Of a DNA stretch of 64,000 nt, positions 34,404 to 42,637 are shown one piece after another. The position numbers and the translations under genes were made by a program. The notes under the pieces were generated by a model. That model had not been told where the DNA came from and made no database searches. It saw only the letters and a list, made by a program, of their open reading frames with translations. The DNA comes from Nostoc desertorum CM1-VF14. GTDB taxonomy: Bacteria > Cyanobacteriota > Cyanobacteriia > Cyanobacteriales > Nostocaceae. Numbering within the stretch: the first letter of the stretch is position 1; each line of letters starts with the position of its first letter. Where the stretch lies: assembly GCA_019359245.1 (NCBI GenBank), contig JAHHHR010000005.1, positions 186,001-250,000 on the forward strand. The letters are read 5' to 3'.

Positions 34404-35003
34404 ATGAATAAAGTTACGTACTTACCTGGCTTACAAGATTCGATTCATGATGCTCAGAGGACATTTCGGGCGTTGCTTGATGCTAATGCTCGACCGGGAA
34501 CACCTTATTGGATAACTGCTGAGATGAGCGTGCCTTTGGGTTTAACGCCTGCTTGTGGGGCTGCTTGTTTGACGTTACTGGATTTGGATGTTGTGGTATG
34601 GCTACAGCCGAGTTTTGCAGATCAAGTGAGAGCTTGGTTGTTGTTCCATACTGGCTGTCGATTCACGCAGTATCCAGAAGAAGCTGACTTTGCCTTAATT
34701 CAAGATTTGGCAGGGTTGGCAGAATTAACTATTTTTAACTGGGGTACAGGAGAAAAGCCTGAAGCCTCAACAACATTATTGGTACAGGTGGAAAGTTTTG
34801 AGATGGGGCAACCTGTAATGTTGACGGGGCCTGGAATTTTAGACCAACGAGCGATCGCCCCGACACTTCCCATCCATTTTTGGGATTTCTGGATGCAGAA
34901 TCATCAAGTCTATCCACAAGGCGTAGATGTATTTTTATTTACAGAAAATGCAGTAATGGGACTACCACGCACCGCAAAATCAAAGGTGTACTATGACTCT
35001 TGA
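34404..35003 (+). CDS. phnH: C-P lyase core subunit PhnH
   Basis: A 199-residue subunit of the C-P lyase core complex. Family landmarks: LPGLQDSIHDAQRTFRALLDA near the N-terminus, PGTPYWI, and LTGPGILDQRAI (about residues 138-149). The structure is a PLP-transferase-like fold without PLP function in E. coli. ATG 34404 is preceded by a GGGAAAACTA segment. Its end overlaps the GNAT gene by 11 bp, showing coupled translation. Confidence 0.94.
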   Translation: MNKVTYLPGLQDSIHDAQRTFRALLDANARPGTPYWITAEMSVPLGLTPACGAACLTLLDLDVVVWLQPSFADQVRAWLLFHTGCRFTQYPEEADFALIQDLAGLAELTIFNWGTGEKPEASTTLLVQVESFEMGQPVMLTGPGILDQRAIAPTLPIHFWDFWMQNHQVYPQGVDVFLFTENAVMGLPRTAKSKVYYDS

Positions 35004-35463
35004 TATTCGCATTGCTACCCGTGAGGATTGGCCTCTGTTGAATCAGCTTTATGCTGACATGGATGGTGAGTCACCCTTACCAAGCGATGATCTAGAAAGA
35101 ATCTTGACAGAAATCATACAAGTTCCTAACTACTACATCTATATTGCTTTTTTAAATCAGCAGCTTGTAGGTACTTTCAGCCTCCTTTATGCGCCAACAA
35201 TGATGCACCGGGGCTATCACAAATTTGCAGTTCTAGATGCAGTGACAGTTATTTCTCAAATGCGAGGAGAGGGGATTGGTAGCCAAATGGTAAAAGCCGC
35301 GCTCCAATTTAGTGCTGAAGCTGGATGTTATAAAGTCACACTCTCTTCTAATTTGAAACGAACTCGCACCCATCAATTCTACCAATCACTGGGATTCGAG
35401 CAGCATGGCTGGAGTTTTAAATGCGTACTCCAACCCAAGCAGCACAGCAAAAATTCTCGATGA
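34993..35463 (+). CDS. GNAT acetyltransferase (PhnO-like)
   Basis: A 156-residue GNAT N-acetyltransferase, starting inside the phnH end (11-bp overlap). The CoA-binding motif is RGEGIGSQMVKAAL (about residues 91-104), followed by CYKVTLSSNLKRTRTHQFYQSLGFEQH, which resembles E. coli PhnO (acetylates aminoalkylphosphonates and 1-aminoalkylphosphonates). Context in a C-P lyase operon favours that role: it may detoxify or prepare aminophosphonates for the lyase. Substrate is inferred. Confidence 0.82.
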   Translation: MTLDIRIATREDWPLLNQLYADMDGESPLPSDDLERILTEIIQVPNYYIYIAFLNQQLVGTFSLLYAPTMMHRGYHKFAVLDAVTVISQMRGEGIGSQMVKAALQFSAEAGCYKVTLSSNLKRTRTHQFYQSLGFEQHGWSFKCVLQPKQHSKNSR

Positions 35464-35493
35464 TCAATAGTTAACAGGCAACAATAAAAATAT

Positions 35494-36696
35494 ATGCCAT
35501 ACGTTGCAGTCAAAGGCGGTGAACAGGCAATTAAAAATGCAGAAGCTCTCCTGCAAAGCAGACGCAGAGGTGATCCTGCAATTCCTGAATTGACGCTAGA
35601 CCAGATTGAACAACAGCTTACCCTAGCAGTAGAACGGGTAATGTGTGAGGGTAGTTTATATGACCGAGAGTTAGCAGCCCTTGCTATTAAACAATCTTGG
35701 GGTGATTTGGTAGAAGCAATTTTCTTGTTACGAGCCTATCGGACAACACTACCCCGCTTCTACTATAGCCAGCCATTAGATACCAGCAAAATGCAGATTC
35801 AGCGCCGCATTTCTGCCATTTTTAAAGATGTACCAGGAGGGCAAAGGTTAGGGGCTACTTTCGACTACATCCATCGCCTACTAGACTTTAAGTTGATAGC
35901 AGAAGGACAAGTCCCGACAGCACCAGAAGCAGAAGCAATTACAGAATCAGTTCCGCGTGTAATTGACACTTTAGATCGTGAAGGCTTGATGCAAGCGGAA
36001 GAAGGGCAGGGGAGCAGGGGAGTAGGGGAGCAGGGGGAGCAACTAAATAATGATTCTCCGTTATCTCCCTCATCTCAACCATTTGATTTAACTCGTCAAC
36101 CATTAACCTTTCCTGCTGAACGGGATGCGAGACTGCAAAATCTAGCGCGTGCAGATGAGGGTTTTTTGCTATCTTTGGCATATTCTACACAGCGAGGCTA
36201 TGGCAGAAACCATCCTTTTGCCGGAGAGATTCGCATGGGGGAAGTAGAAGTAGTAATTTGCCCAGAAGAATTGGGATTTGAAATAGCGATCGCAGATATT
36301 ACAGTCACCGAAGTACAAATGGTAAATCAGTTTAAAGGTAGTAAAGAATTACCTGCTCAGTTTACCCGTGGCTATGGACTTACCTTTGGTTACAACGAAC
36401 GTAAAGCGATGTCGATGGCGCTCGTAGATAGGGCAATGCGAGCAGAGGAATTAGGGGAAACAATTCAAGGCCCAGCCCAAAACGTCGAGTTTGTACTTTC
36501 CCACTCCGATAACGTGGAAGCGCAAGGTTTTGTCCAACACCTCAAACTCCCACACTACATTGACTTTCAAGCAGAGTTAAATCTGGTGCGGAAAATCCGA
36601 GAGCAGCAGCTAAATAATCAATCGTCATTAACTTTTGCTGCCCAAGAATCTCAGCCTTTAGAAAATAGTGATTTGGTTTTGGAACAAGCGAAATGA
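35494..36696 (+). CDS. phnI: C-P lyase core subunit PhnI
   Basis: A 400-residue subunit; E. coli PhnI is 354. PhnI acts as nucleosidase and in the full complex attaches the phosphonate to ribose-triphosphate. Landmarks: MPYVAVKGGEQAIKNAEALL at the start and FTRGYGLTFGYNERKAMSMALVDRA (about residues 291-315). An insert at about residues 166-200 (EEGQGSRGVGEQGEQ...) is encoded by a G-rich short-repeat tract, explaining the extra length. The stop overlaps the next gene start as ATGA. The spacer after the GNAT gene is 30 bp. Confidence 0.95.
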   Translation: MPYVAVKGGEQAIKNAEALLQSRRRGDPAIPELTLDQIEQQLTLAVERVMCEGSLYDRELAALAIKQSWGDLVEAIFLLRAYRTTLPRFYYSQPLDTSKMQIQRRISAIFKDVPGGQRLGATFDYIHRLLDFKLIAEGQVPTAPEAEAITESVPRVIDTLDREGLMQAEEGQGSRGVGEQGEQLNNDSPLSPSSQPFDLTRQPLTFPAERDARLQNLARADEGFLLSLAYSTQRGYGRNHPFAGEIRMGEVEVVICPEELGFEIAIADITVTEVQMVNQFKGSKELPAQFTRGYGLTFGYNERKAMSMALVDRAMRAEELGETIQGPAQNVEFVLSHSDNVEAQGFVQHLKLPHYIDFQAELNLVRKIREQQLNNQSSLTFAAQESQPLENSDLVLEQAK

Positions 36697-37115
36697 TTAC
36701 AGGAATTAACCATATTACTTTGTCTGTCTGCGACTTGGAGAAATCTTTTAGCTTTTATACCGAAATTCTAGGTTGTCAAGCGATCGCCAAATGGCAAACA
36801 GGTGTTTATTTACTTGCAGGTGACTTGTGGTTGTGCCTATCTTTAGATTCCAACACACGCACAAATCCTATGGAGGAGTACACTCATATTGCTTTTAGTA
36901 TCCCTGAAGATAAGTTTCCAGAATATAGCGATCGCCTCAAAGTTTTAGGAGTCAAACAGTGGAAACAAAATACAAGTGAAGGCGAATCTATATATATTCT
37001 CGACCCCGATCACCACAAGCTGGAACTGCATATAGGTGATTTATCTTCTAGAATTGCCGCTACTCAAAAAGCTCCATATAAAGGCATGAAATTTTTTACT
37101 GAGGTAAGTCAGTGA
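36693..37115 (+). CDS. fosA: FosA-like fosfomycin thiol transferase (VOC fold)
   Basis: A 140-residue vicinal-oxygen-chelate protein highly similar to FosA, the manganese- and potassium-dependent glutathione transferase that opens the fosfomycin epoxide. Start NHITLSVCDLEKSFSFY. All expected ligands are present: metal His7, His65 and Glu111; Thr9 and Lys91, Ser95-Glu96-Gly97-x-Ser99, Tyr101 and Arg120 of the phosphonate/K+ site; WLCLS and KAPYKGMKFF at the end. ATG overlaps the phnI stop (ATGA) and its stop overlaps phnM1 (GTGA), so it belongs to the operon. Fosfomycin is itself a phosphonate, and another phosphonate epoxide substrate is possible. Confidence 0.88.
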   Translation: MITGINHITLSVCDLEKSFSFYTEILGCQAIAKWQTGVYLLAGDLWLCLSLDSNTRTNPMEEYTHIAFSIPEDKFPEYSDRLKVLGVKQWKQNTSEGESIYILDPDHHKLELHIGDLSSRIAATQKAPYKGMKFFTEVSQ

Positions 37116-38320
37116 CAACAACTAAAAATATTCAAATATTATCAAAACCAACCAACATAAAAATTGCTATTCAAGGAGTAAATGTACTAACTCCCGATGG
37201 TTGGTTGGAGGATGCCACAGTTTTAATTGAAGATGGGCAATTTACTAGCATTGGTCAAACCAGTAGTCCTAATGGATTTCATTTGGTAAATGCTCAAGGA
37301 CTCCAGATGTTGCCAGGAATTATTGACTTACACGGCGATGCTTTTGAAAGGATGATTTGCCCTCGCCCTGGAGTCAACTTTCCTCTGCCAATAGCGATCG
37401 CAGATAATGACCGCAACCTCTTAGCATCGGGTATCACAACTTTTTACTGTTCAATTACTGACTCTTACGAACCAGGTTTACGCAGCCGAGATTCTGCTCG
37501 TGCTTTAATTGACTTCATCTTAGGGGCGGGAAAACAAGTTTTAAATTGCAATCATCGCATTCATATTAGACATGAAGAAGCAAATATCGCACGACATGAA
37601 GAATTGTGTGATTGGATGGTATCTGGTCGTGTGCATATTTTGTCTATCAACGATCACCTACCACCCCCAGGAAATCAGAAGAGATTGAGCCGATATCTCA
37701 ATAGTGTGAGGCAAAGATCATCGATGTCCTTAGAAGAAATCGAAGAATTAATCAACCAAGTAACAGAACGGCGGCATGAAGGAGACGTGCAAATAGAACA
37801 ACTGGTGGATTTAGCTCATACCTACGGTATTCCCCTCGCTTCTCATGATGATGATACCCCAGAGAAAGTAATACTAAGTCAACAACGCCGAGTAGCGATC
37901 GCAGAATTCCCCGCTACTGTAGATTTAGCCGCTAAGTCTCGTGAATATGGTGCAGCAGTTCTCATGGGTGCGCCTAACTTAGTGCGAGGTGGTTCTCACT
38001 TAGGTTTGATGAGTGTCGCTGAGGCGGTAAAAAATAACGTTATCGATTGTCTTTGCTCAGACTATCATTATCCTTCCTTGTTTTATGCACCCTTCAAACT
38101 TCAAGAATTAGGCTTAATGTCCTTTGAACAAGCATGGTCATTAGTTTCTAGCCGACCAGCAGAGGCGGCGGGGATAAGCGATCAAAAAGGTAAAATCGCT
38201 CCTGGTTTAGATGCTGATTTCCTGTTGATATCTCCTGATAATTCTTTACCATCAGCGATTACTGCGATTGGCTCTGTATATGTAGCAGGAAAAGAAGTTG
38301 CTCGATATCAAATTCAATAA
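37112..38320 (+). CDS. phnM: PhnM-type phosphonate diphosphatase, divergent paralogue
   Basis: A 402-residue amidohydrolase of the PhnM family (releases pyrophosphate from ribose-1-methylphosphonate-5-triphosphate). It begins at GTG, overlapping the fosA stop. Metal-site motifs differ from classical PhnM: LHGDAFERMICPRPGV in place of LHTDNFER, with HIRHEEAN and SHDDDTPEKV and MGAPNLVRGGSHLG. It is more diverged than the second phnM at 41501 and may serve another phosphonate product. The operon therefore has two PhnM enzymes, and which is essential is unknown. Confidence 0.87.
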   Translation: MTTTKNIQILSKPTNIKIAIQGVNVLTPDGWLEDATVLIEDGQFTSIGQTSSPNGFHLVNAQGLQMLPGIIDLHGDAFERMICPRPGVNFPLPIAIADNDRNLLASGITTFYCSITDSYEPGLRSRDSARALIDFILGAGKQVLNCNHRIHIRHEEANIARHEELCDWMVSGRVHILSINDHLPPPGNQKRLSRYLNSVRQRSSMSLEEIEELINQVTERRHEGDVQIEQLVDLAHTYGIPLASHDDDTPEKVILSQQRRVAIAEFPATVDLAAKSREYGAAVLMGAPNLVRGGSHLGLMSVAEAVKNNVIDCLCSDYHYPSLFYAPFKLQELGLMSFEQAWSLVSSRPAEAAGISDQKGKIAPGLDADFLLISPDNSLPSAITAIGSVYVAGKEVARYQIQ

Positions 38321-38351
38321 ATATCCAGTCAACAGTCATCAGTTACCTATT

Positions 38352-38912
38352 ATGAAACCTACTATCGAAAGCATTATTGATCTGTTCACCGAGAAGGGTT
38401 CTCAATCCTATGGTGCAGAAGCCGTCAGTCAGCTAGAACACGCCTTGCAATGTGCTAGCCTCGCTGAAATATCAGGTCAAAACCATGAATTGATTACCGC
38501 TTGTCTACTCCATGACTTAGGGCATTTAATTCATAACTTAGGTGATAATCCAGCCACCCAAGGCATAGACGATCAACATGAACATCGAGCCATTCCCTTA
38601 CTACGTCAGATATTTGGGCCAGCAGTTACACAACCAATTAGGCTTCATGTCGTCGCCAAACGCTATCTTTGCTCAGTTGTTCCTGAATATTGGGATAGCC
38701 TCTCAGCCGCATCCAAACGCAGCTTAGAACTGCAAGGAGGCATATTTTTCCCTGAACAGGCAGAGAAATTTATTCAGCAACCCTATGCCCAAGATGCTGT
38801 GCAGTTAAGGATTTATGACGACAAAGCAAAAATCACAAATTTGCCAACACCCGATTTAAACCACTTCACTCAATTTATAACAGCCTCTTTAAATAAGCTG
38901 TCGCGTATCTAA
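38352..38912 (+). CDS. PhnZ-like HD-domain phosphonate oxygenase
   Basis: A 186-residue HD-domain protein of the mixed-valent diiron oxygenase family that includes PhnZ. The ATG 38352 (MKPTIESIIDLF) is preferred; the frame upstream merely continues through phnM1. The key residues align with PhnZ with a constant offset of about four: Tyr20 and Glu23 (PhnZ Y24, E27), His30, His54-Asp55, His58, His76, His99, and Asp156/157. In the known pathway PhnZ oxidises (R)-2-amino-1-hydroxyethylphosphonate made by PhnY, but no PhnY-type dioxygenase is in the window. Here it sits between phnM1 and phnJ. Confidence 0.8.
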   Translation: MKPTIESIIDLFTEKGSQSYGAEAVSQLEHALQCASLAEISGQNHELITACLLHDLGHLIHNLGDNPATQGIDDQHEHRAIPLLRQIFGPAVTQPIRLHVVAKRYLCSVVPEYWDSLSAASKRSLELQGGIFFPEQAEKFIQQPYAQDAVQLRIYDDKAKITNLPTPDLNHFTQFITASLNKLSRI

Positions 38913-38936
38913 GTTGTACATCTTTTCGTATGGTCT

Positions 38937-38976
38937 GTTAACAGTCAACAGTCATCAGCCATCAGCCAACAATCAA
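38937..38976. repeat. CAGTCAT heptamer repeat upstream of phnJ
   Basis: AACAGTCAACAGTCATCAGC-type heptamers fill the spacer between the HD-oxygenase and phnJ genes, as also at 38325-38345 and 41444-41490 in the same operon. Confidence 0.6.
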
Positions 38977-39870
38977 ATGAATATTTCTCCCAATCCCCAT
39001 TACCCCTTATCCCCAGAGGGGGCCCCGAGTTCCCCAGAAACAGGTTTTAACTTTGCCTACTTAGACGAGCAAACAAAGCGTTCCATTCGTCGTGCCTTGC
39101 TGAAGGCCGTTGCGATTCCAGGACATCAGATTCCCTTTTCTTCCAGAGAAATGCCCATGTCTTACGGCTGGGGTACTGGTGGAATTCAGGTAACAGCTGC
39201 TGTGATTGGTCAAACTGATGTATTAAAAGTAATTGACCAAGGCGCAGATGACACCACTAATGCTGTTAATATTCGTCGCTTTTTCCAAAAAGTTTGTGGC
39301 GTAAAAACCACAGAACGCACACAAGAAGCAACTTTAATTCAGACTCGCCATCGCATACCTGAAACACCACTACGGGACGGACAGATTTTAGTTTACCAGG
39401 TACCAATTCCTGAACCTTTGCGCTGGTTAGAACCCTCATCGGTAGAGACAGGCAAAATGCACGCCTTAGAAGAATACGGGGCTATGTATGTCAAACTTTA
39501 CGAAGACATTACCACACATGGACATATTGCTACATCCTACGACTATCCGGTAATGGTGCATAACCGCTATTTGATGAGTCCTAGCCCGATCCCACGCTTT
39601 GATAATCCCAAAATGCAGATGAGTCCGGCATTGCAATTATTTGGTGCAGGGAGAGAAAAGCGCATATATGCAATTCCACCATATACCAAAGTCAAAAGCC
39701 TCGACTTTGAAGACCATCCCTTCACTGTAGAAAAATGGGATAAAGCCTGTGAGTTATGCGGTTCTACAGAAAGCTATTTAGATGAGGTAGTGATTGACGA
39801 CGAAGGTGGGCGAATGTGGATCTGCTCTGATACAGACTTTTGTAGAGGAGTGATGACGGATGACGGTTGA
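38977..39870 (+). CDS. phnJ: C-P lyase catalytic subunit PhnJ
   Basis: The radical-SAM enzyme that breaks the carbon-phosphorus bond, 297 residues from ATG 38977 (an upstream frame back to 38914 has no support). The iron-sulfur cysteines Cys258, Cys261, Cys283 and Cys289 follow a C-x2-C-x21-C-x5-C spacing, identical to E. coli Cys241/244/266/272 with offset 17, and the glycyl radical Gly32 maps to Gly49. The N-terminus has a Pro/Ser-rich extension of about 20 residues before NFAYLDEQTKRSIRRAL. Everything required for catalysis is present. Confidence 0.96.
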   Translation: MNISPNPHYPLSPEGAPSSPETGFNFAYLDEQTKRSIRRALLKAVAIPGHQIPFSSREMPMSYGWGTGGIQVTAAVIGQTDVLKVIDQGADDTTNAVNIRRFFQKVCGVKTTERTQEATLIQTRHRIPETPLRDGQILVYQVPIPEPLRWLEPSSVETGKMHALEEYGAMYVKLYEDITTHGHIATSYDYPVMVHNRYLMSPSPIPRFDNPKMQMSPALQLFGAGREKRIYAIPPYTKVKSLDFEDHPFTVEKWDKACELCGSTESYLDEVVIDDEGGRMWICSDTDFCRGVMTDDG

Positions 39871-39908
39871 CTGAAGACTAATGAATGATGAGTATGGACT
39901 AATGACTA

Positions 39909-40682
39909 ATGACTAAACCTCTTTTACAGGTTGATCAACTGAGTAAATCTTACGGCGCAATTAAAGCGTGCGATCGCATTTCTTTTAATCTCTTTCCTGG
40001 GCAAGTTCTCGGTATTGTTGGAGAATCAGGTTCAGGTAAGTCTACTTTGCTGAGTGCGATCGCTAATCATATTGCTGTTGATAAAGGTAATGTTACTTAT
40101 ACTAGTCGTAGCGGTGAAGACTTAGATATTTTTCAACTTGCGGAAGCTAAACGGCGGTTGTTGATGCGAACTGAGTGGGGCTTTGTGCAGCAAAATCCCC
40201 GTGATGGTCTGCGAATGAAGGTCAGTGCGGGAGCAAATATCGGTGAACGCTTACTAGATATTGGGGCGCGACACTACGGCAATATTCGGGATGAGGCTGC
40301 TCATTGGCTACAACAAGTAGAAATTGATCCCACAAGGATAGATGATCTGCCAGTTCACTTTTCTGGAGGGATGCAACAAAGATTACAACTTGCCCGTGTG
40401 TTGGTGACGCGTCCTCGGTTGATATTGATGGACGAACCGACAGGCGGGTTGGATGTGTCGGTGCAAGCACGGTTATTAGATTTGTTGCGATCGCTTGTCC
40501 GCAATTTTAACCTCAGCGTCATTATAGTTACCCACGATATCGGCGTAGTCAGACTGCTGGCACACAGATTATTAGTTATGCAACAAGGACAGGTAGTGGA
40601 ATCAGGTTTAACTGACCAAGTACTTGATGATCCACAACATCCATACACTCAATTATTAGTGAGTGCCGCCTTAACACCCTGA
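39909..40682 (+). CDS. phnK: C-P lyase ABC-type subunit PhnK
   Basis: A 257-residue ABC-type ATPase that binds the C-P lyase core, not a transporter. Walker A GESGSGKST (about residues 39-47), signature FSGGMQQRLQLARV (about 152-165), Walker B LILMDEPTGGLDV (about 172-184). The GLDVSVQARLLDLLR pattern and DGLRMKVSAGANIGERL are characteristic of PhnK. Start ATG 39909. Preceding spacer holds TAATGACTAATGAC heptamers. Confidence 0.94.
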   Translation: MTKPLLQVDQLSKSYGAIKACDRISFNLFPGQVLGIVGESGSGKSTLLSAIANHIAVDKGNVTYTSRSGEDLDIFQLAEAKRRLLMRTEWGFVQQNPRDGLRMKVSAGANIGERLLDIGARHYGNIRDEAAHWLQQVEIDPTRIDDLPVHFSGGMQQRLQLARVLVTRPRLILMDEPTGGLDVSVQARLLDLLRSLVRNFNLSVIIVTHDIGVVRLLAHRLLVMQQGQVVESGLTDQVLDDPQHPYTQLLVSAALTP

Positions 40683-40718
40683 TGTGTTGACTGTTAACGG
40701 TCATCTATTTTCTTAACT

Positions 40719-41444
40719 ATGCAATCATTAACTCTTAATCATCATCCAGTAAACTTTGCTAGCCAAACACTTTTGCAAGTTGAAAATTTGCGAAAAAGTT
40801 TTACTCTGCATCAGCAAGGAGGCATTAATCTATCGGTACTAGAAGGAGTGTCTTTGAGCGTTAATGCTGGGGAATGTGTCGCCCTGTCTGGAGCATCCGG
40901 GAGTGGGAAATCTACATTTATGCGCTGTTTATATGCTAACTATCGCGTTGATAGTGGTTCAGTCTGGATAAAGCATCAGGAAGATTGGGTTGATTTGTGT
41001 CAACTCGCTCCCCACGAAATTTTAGCAGTCCGGCAGAAAACCATTGGATATGTCAGCCAGTTTTTAAGAGTAATTCCCAGAGTACCAGCATTAGAAGTTG
41101 CCGCAGAACCACTGTTGGAATTAGGGGTAAATATAGATGTTGCATATAACAAAGTTAAAGACCTATTTCATCGCCTCAACCTTTCAGAACGACTGTGGTA
41201 TCTTTCCCCCACGACCTTTTCTGGAGGCGAAAAGCAACGGGTAAATATTACTCGTGCTTTGGCAGTTGATTATCCAATTTTGCTACTAGATGAACCAACT
41301 TCAGCCCTAGACGCTACCAATCGCCAAGTAGTTATTGAACTGTTGCAAGAGAAAAAAGCTAAAGGCTGTGCCTTAATTGGCATTTTTCACGACGAAGAAG
41401 TAAGAGCGCAACTTTGTAACCGCGAATTAATTTTTAATAGTTGA
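40719..41444 (+). CDS. phnL: C-P lyase ABC-type subunit PhnL
   Basis: A 241-residue ABC ATPase. In E. coli it joins the core complex with PhnK. Walker A GASGSGKST (about residues 58-66), signature FSGGEKQRVNITRAL (about 167-181), Walker B ILLLDEPTSALDA (about 185-197). YVSQFLRVIPRVPALEVAAEPLLELG matches PhnL. The start at 40719 is followed by about 15 extra residues before ASQTLLQVENL; a later start is possible but none has a better ribosome site. Confidence 0.92.
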   Translation: MQSLTLNHHPVNFASQTLLQVENLRKSFTLHQQGGINLSVLEGVSLSVNAGECVALSGASGSGKSTFMRCLYANYRVDSGSVWIKHQEDWVDLCQLAPHEILAVRQKTIGYVSQFLRVIPRVPALEVAAEPLLELGVNIDVAYNKVKDLFHRLNLSERLWYLSPTTFSGGEKQRVNITRALAVDYPILLLDEPTSALDATNRQVVIELLQEKKAKGCALIGIFHDEEVRAQLCNRELIFNS

Positions 41445-41492
41445 CGGTTGACAGTTAACAGTCACCAGTCATCAGTCATCAGTCAACCGCCA
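41444..41492. repeat. CAGTCAT-type heptamer tract between phnL and phnM2
   Basis: The 55-bp spacer is nearly all heptamers (GACAGTTAACAGTCACCAGT, then CATCAGTCATCAGTC). Confidence 0.6.
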
Positions 41493-41500
41493 TCAATATT

Positions 41501-42637
41501 ATGAATGAGCAGATTTACACTAACTATCGTTTGCAACTGCCAGATCAAGAACTGCTGGGTACTTTGGTAGTGCGAGATGGATTGATTGCTGATATTCAGC
41601 CAGGGATTGTGAGTCATGGTCAAAATGGTCAGGGAGATTATCTATTACCAGGATTAATTGAGTTACACACCGATAATTTTGAACGTTGTATGTCTCCTCG
41701 TCCTGGTATTCGCTGGCCTTTAGAAGCAGCAGCAGTTTATCATGACCGAGATTTAGCTAGCGCTGGAGTCACAACAGTGTGTGATGCGATCGCAATTGGT
41801 GATTTGGCAACTGTTTCTCCTCGCTTAACTAACTATGGGCCGATGATTGATGTCATCTCCCAAAGACAAGCCACTGGACGTTTTTGCGTGGAACATCGCA
41901 TTCATCTGCGCTGTGAACTGGCTTTTGACAAGGCTTATGAAATTACAGCGCAATACGCAGATCATCCTCTTTTATCAATGATCTCGCTGATGGATCATAC
42001 TCCCGGTCAACGGCAGTTTATCCACTTAGACAAGTTTAAAGAGTATTACATGGGCAAACACGGTGTCACTGTTGACCAAATGGAAGAGTTCATCTTGATT
42101 CGTCAGCAACAACAACAAATATATGCACAGAAAAACCGTATAGCTTTAGTAGAACTCACCAAAGCCAAAGGTATTTCCTTAGCCAGTCATGATGATGCTA
42201 CCGTCGAACACGTTCAAGAAGCGGTGCAAGATGGAGTAGTGCTAGCTGAGTTCCCCACCACCTTAGAAGCTGCCAAAGCAGCACACAGTTCGGGATTACA
42301 AGTTTTGATGGGTGCGCCTAATTTAGTGCTTGGTGGTTCTCACTCTGGTAATGTTTCCGCAATGGAACTTGTCTTGCACAATTTAGTCGATGTGATTTCT
42401 TCTGATTACGTTCCTCAAAGCTTATTGCAATCCATTTTTATGATTGCCGAGAAGACGGACAAGCCTATTTACCAAGCTATGCAATTATTTACCTGCAACC
42501 CAGCCAAAGCCATTAATCTATTTTGCGATCGCGGTAGTCTAGAAGTAGGAAAAAGAGCCGATTTCATCACTGTTCATGATGATGGTATTGTACCCCGCCT
42601 GAATGCAACTATCTGCCGAGGCGATCGTGTTGCTTAA
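41501..42637 (+). CDS. phnM: PhnM, ribose 1-methylphosphonate 5-triphosphate diphosphatase
   Basis: A 378-residue amidohydrolase, the same length as E. coli PhnM and the more canonical of the two paralogues. Motifs: LPGLIELHTDNFERCMSPRPG (about residues 48-68), TTVCDAIAIGDL, HRIHLRCEL, SLMDHTPGQRQF, ASHDDAT and AEFPTTLEAA, LMGAPNLVLGGSHSGN, SSDYVP. It converts 5-triphosphate to ribose 1-methylphosphonate 5-phosphate, the substrate of PhnJ. It ends the operon. PhnN and PhnP homologues are not in the window. Confidence 0.94.
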   Translation: MNEQIYTNYRLQLPDQELLGTLVVRDGLIADIQPGIVSHGQNGQGDYLLPGLIELHTDNFERCMSPRPGIRWPLEAAAVYHDRDLASAGVTTVCDAIAIGDLATVSPRLTNYGPMIDVISQRQATGRFCVEHRIHLRCELAFDKAYEITAQYADHPLLSMISLMDHTPGQRQFIHLDKFKEYYMGKHGVTVDQMEEFILIRQQQQQIYAQKNRIALVELTKAKGISLASHDDATVEHVQEAVQDGVVLAEFPTTLEAAKAAHSSGLQVLMGAPNLVLGGSHSGNVSAMELVLHNLVDVISSDYVPQSLLQSIFMIAEKTDKPIYQAMQLFTCNPAKAINLFCDRGSLEVGKRADFITVHDDGIVPRLNATICRGDRVA

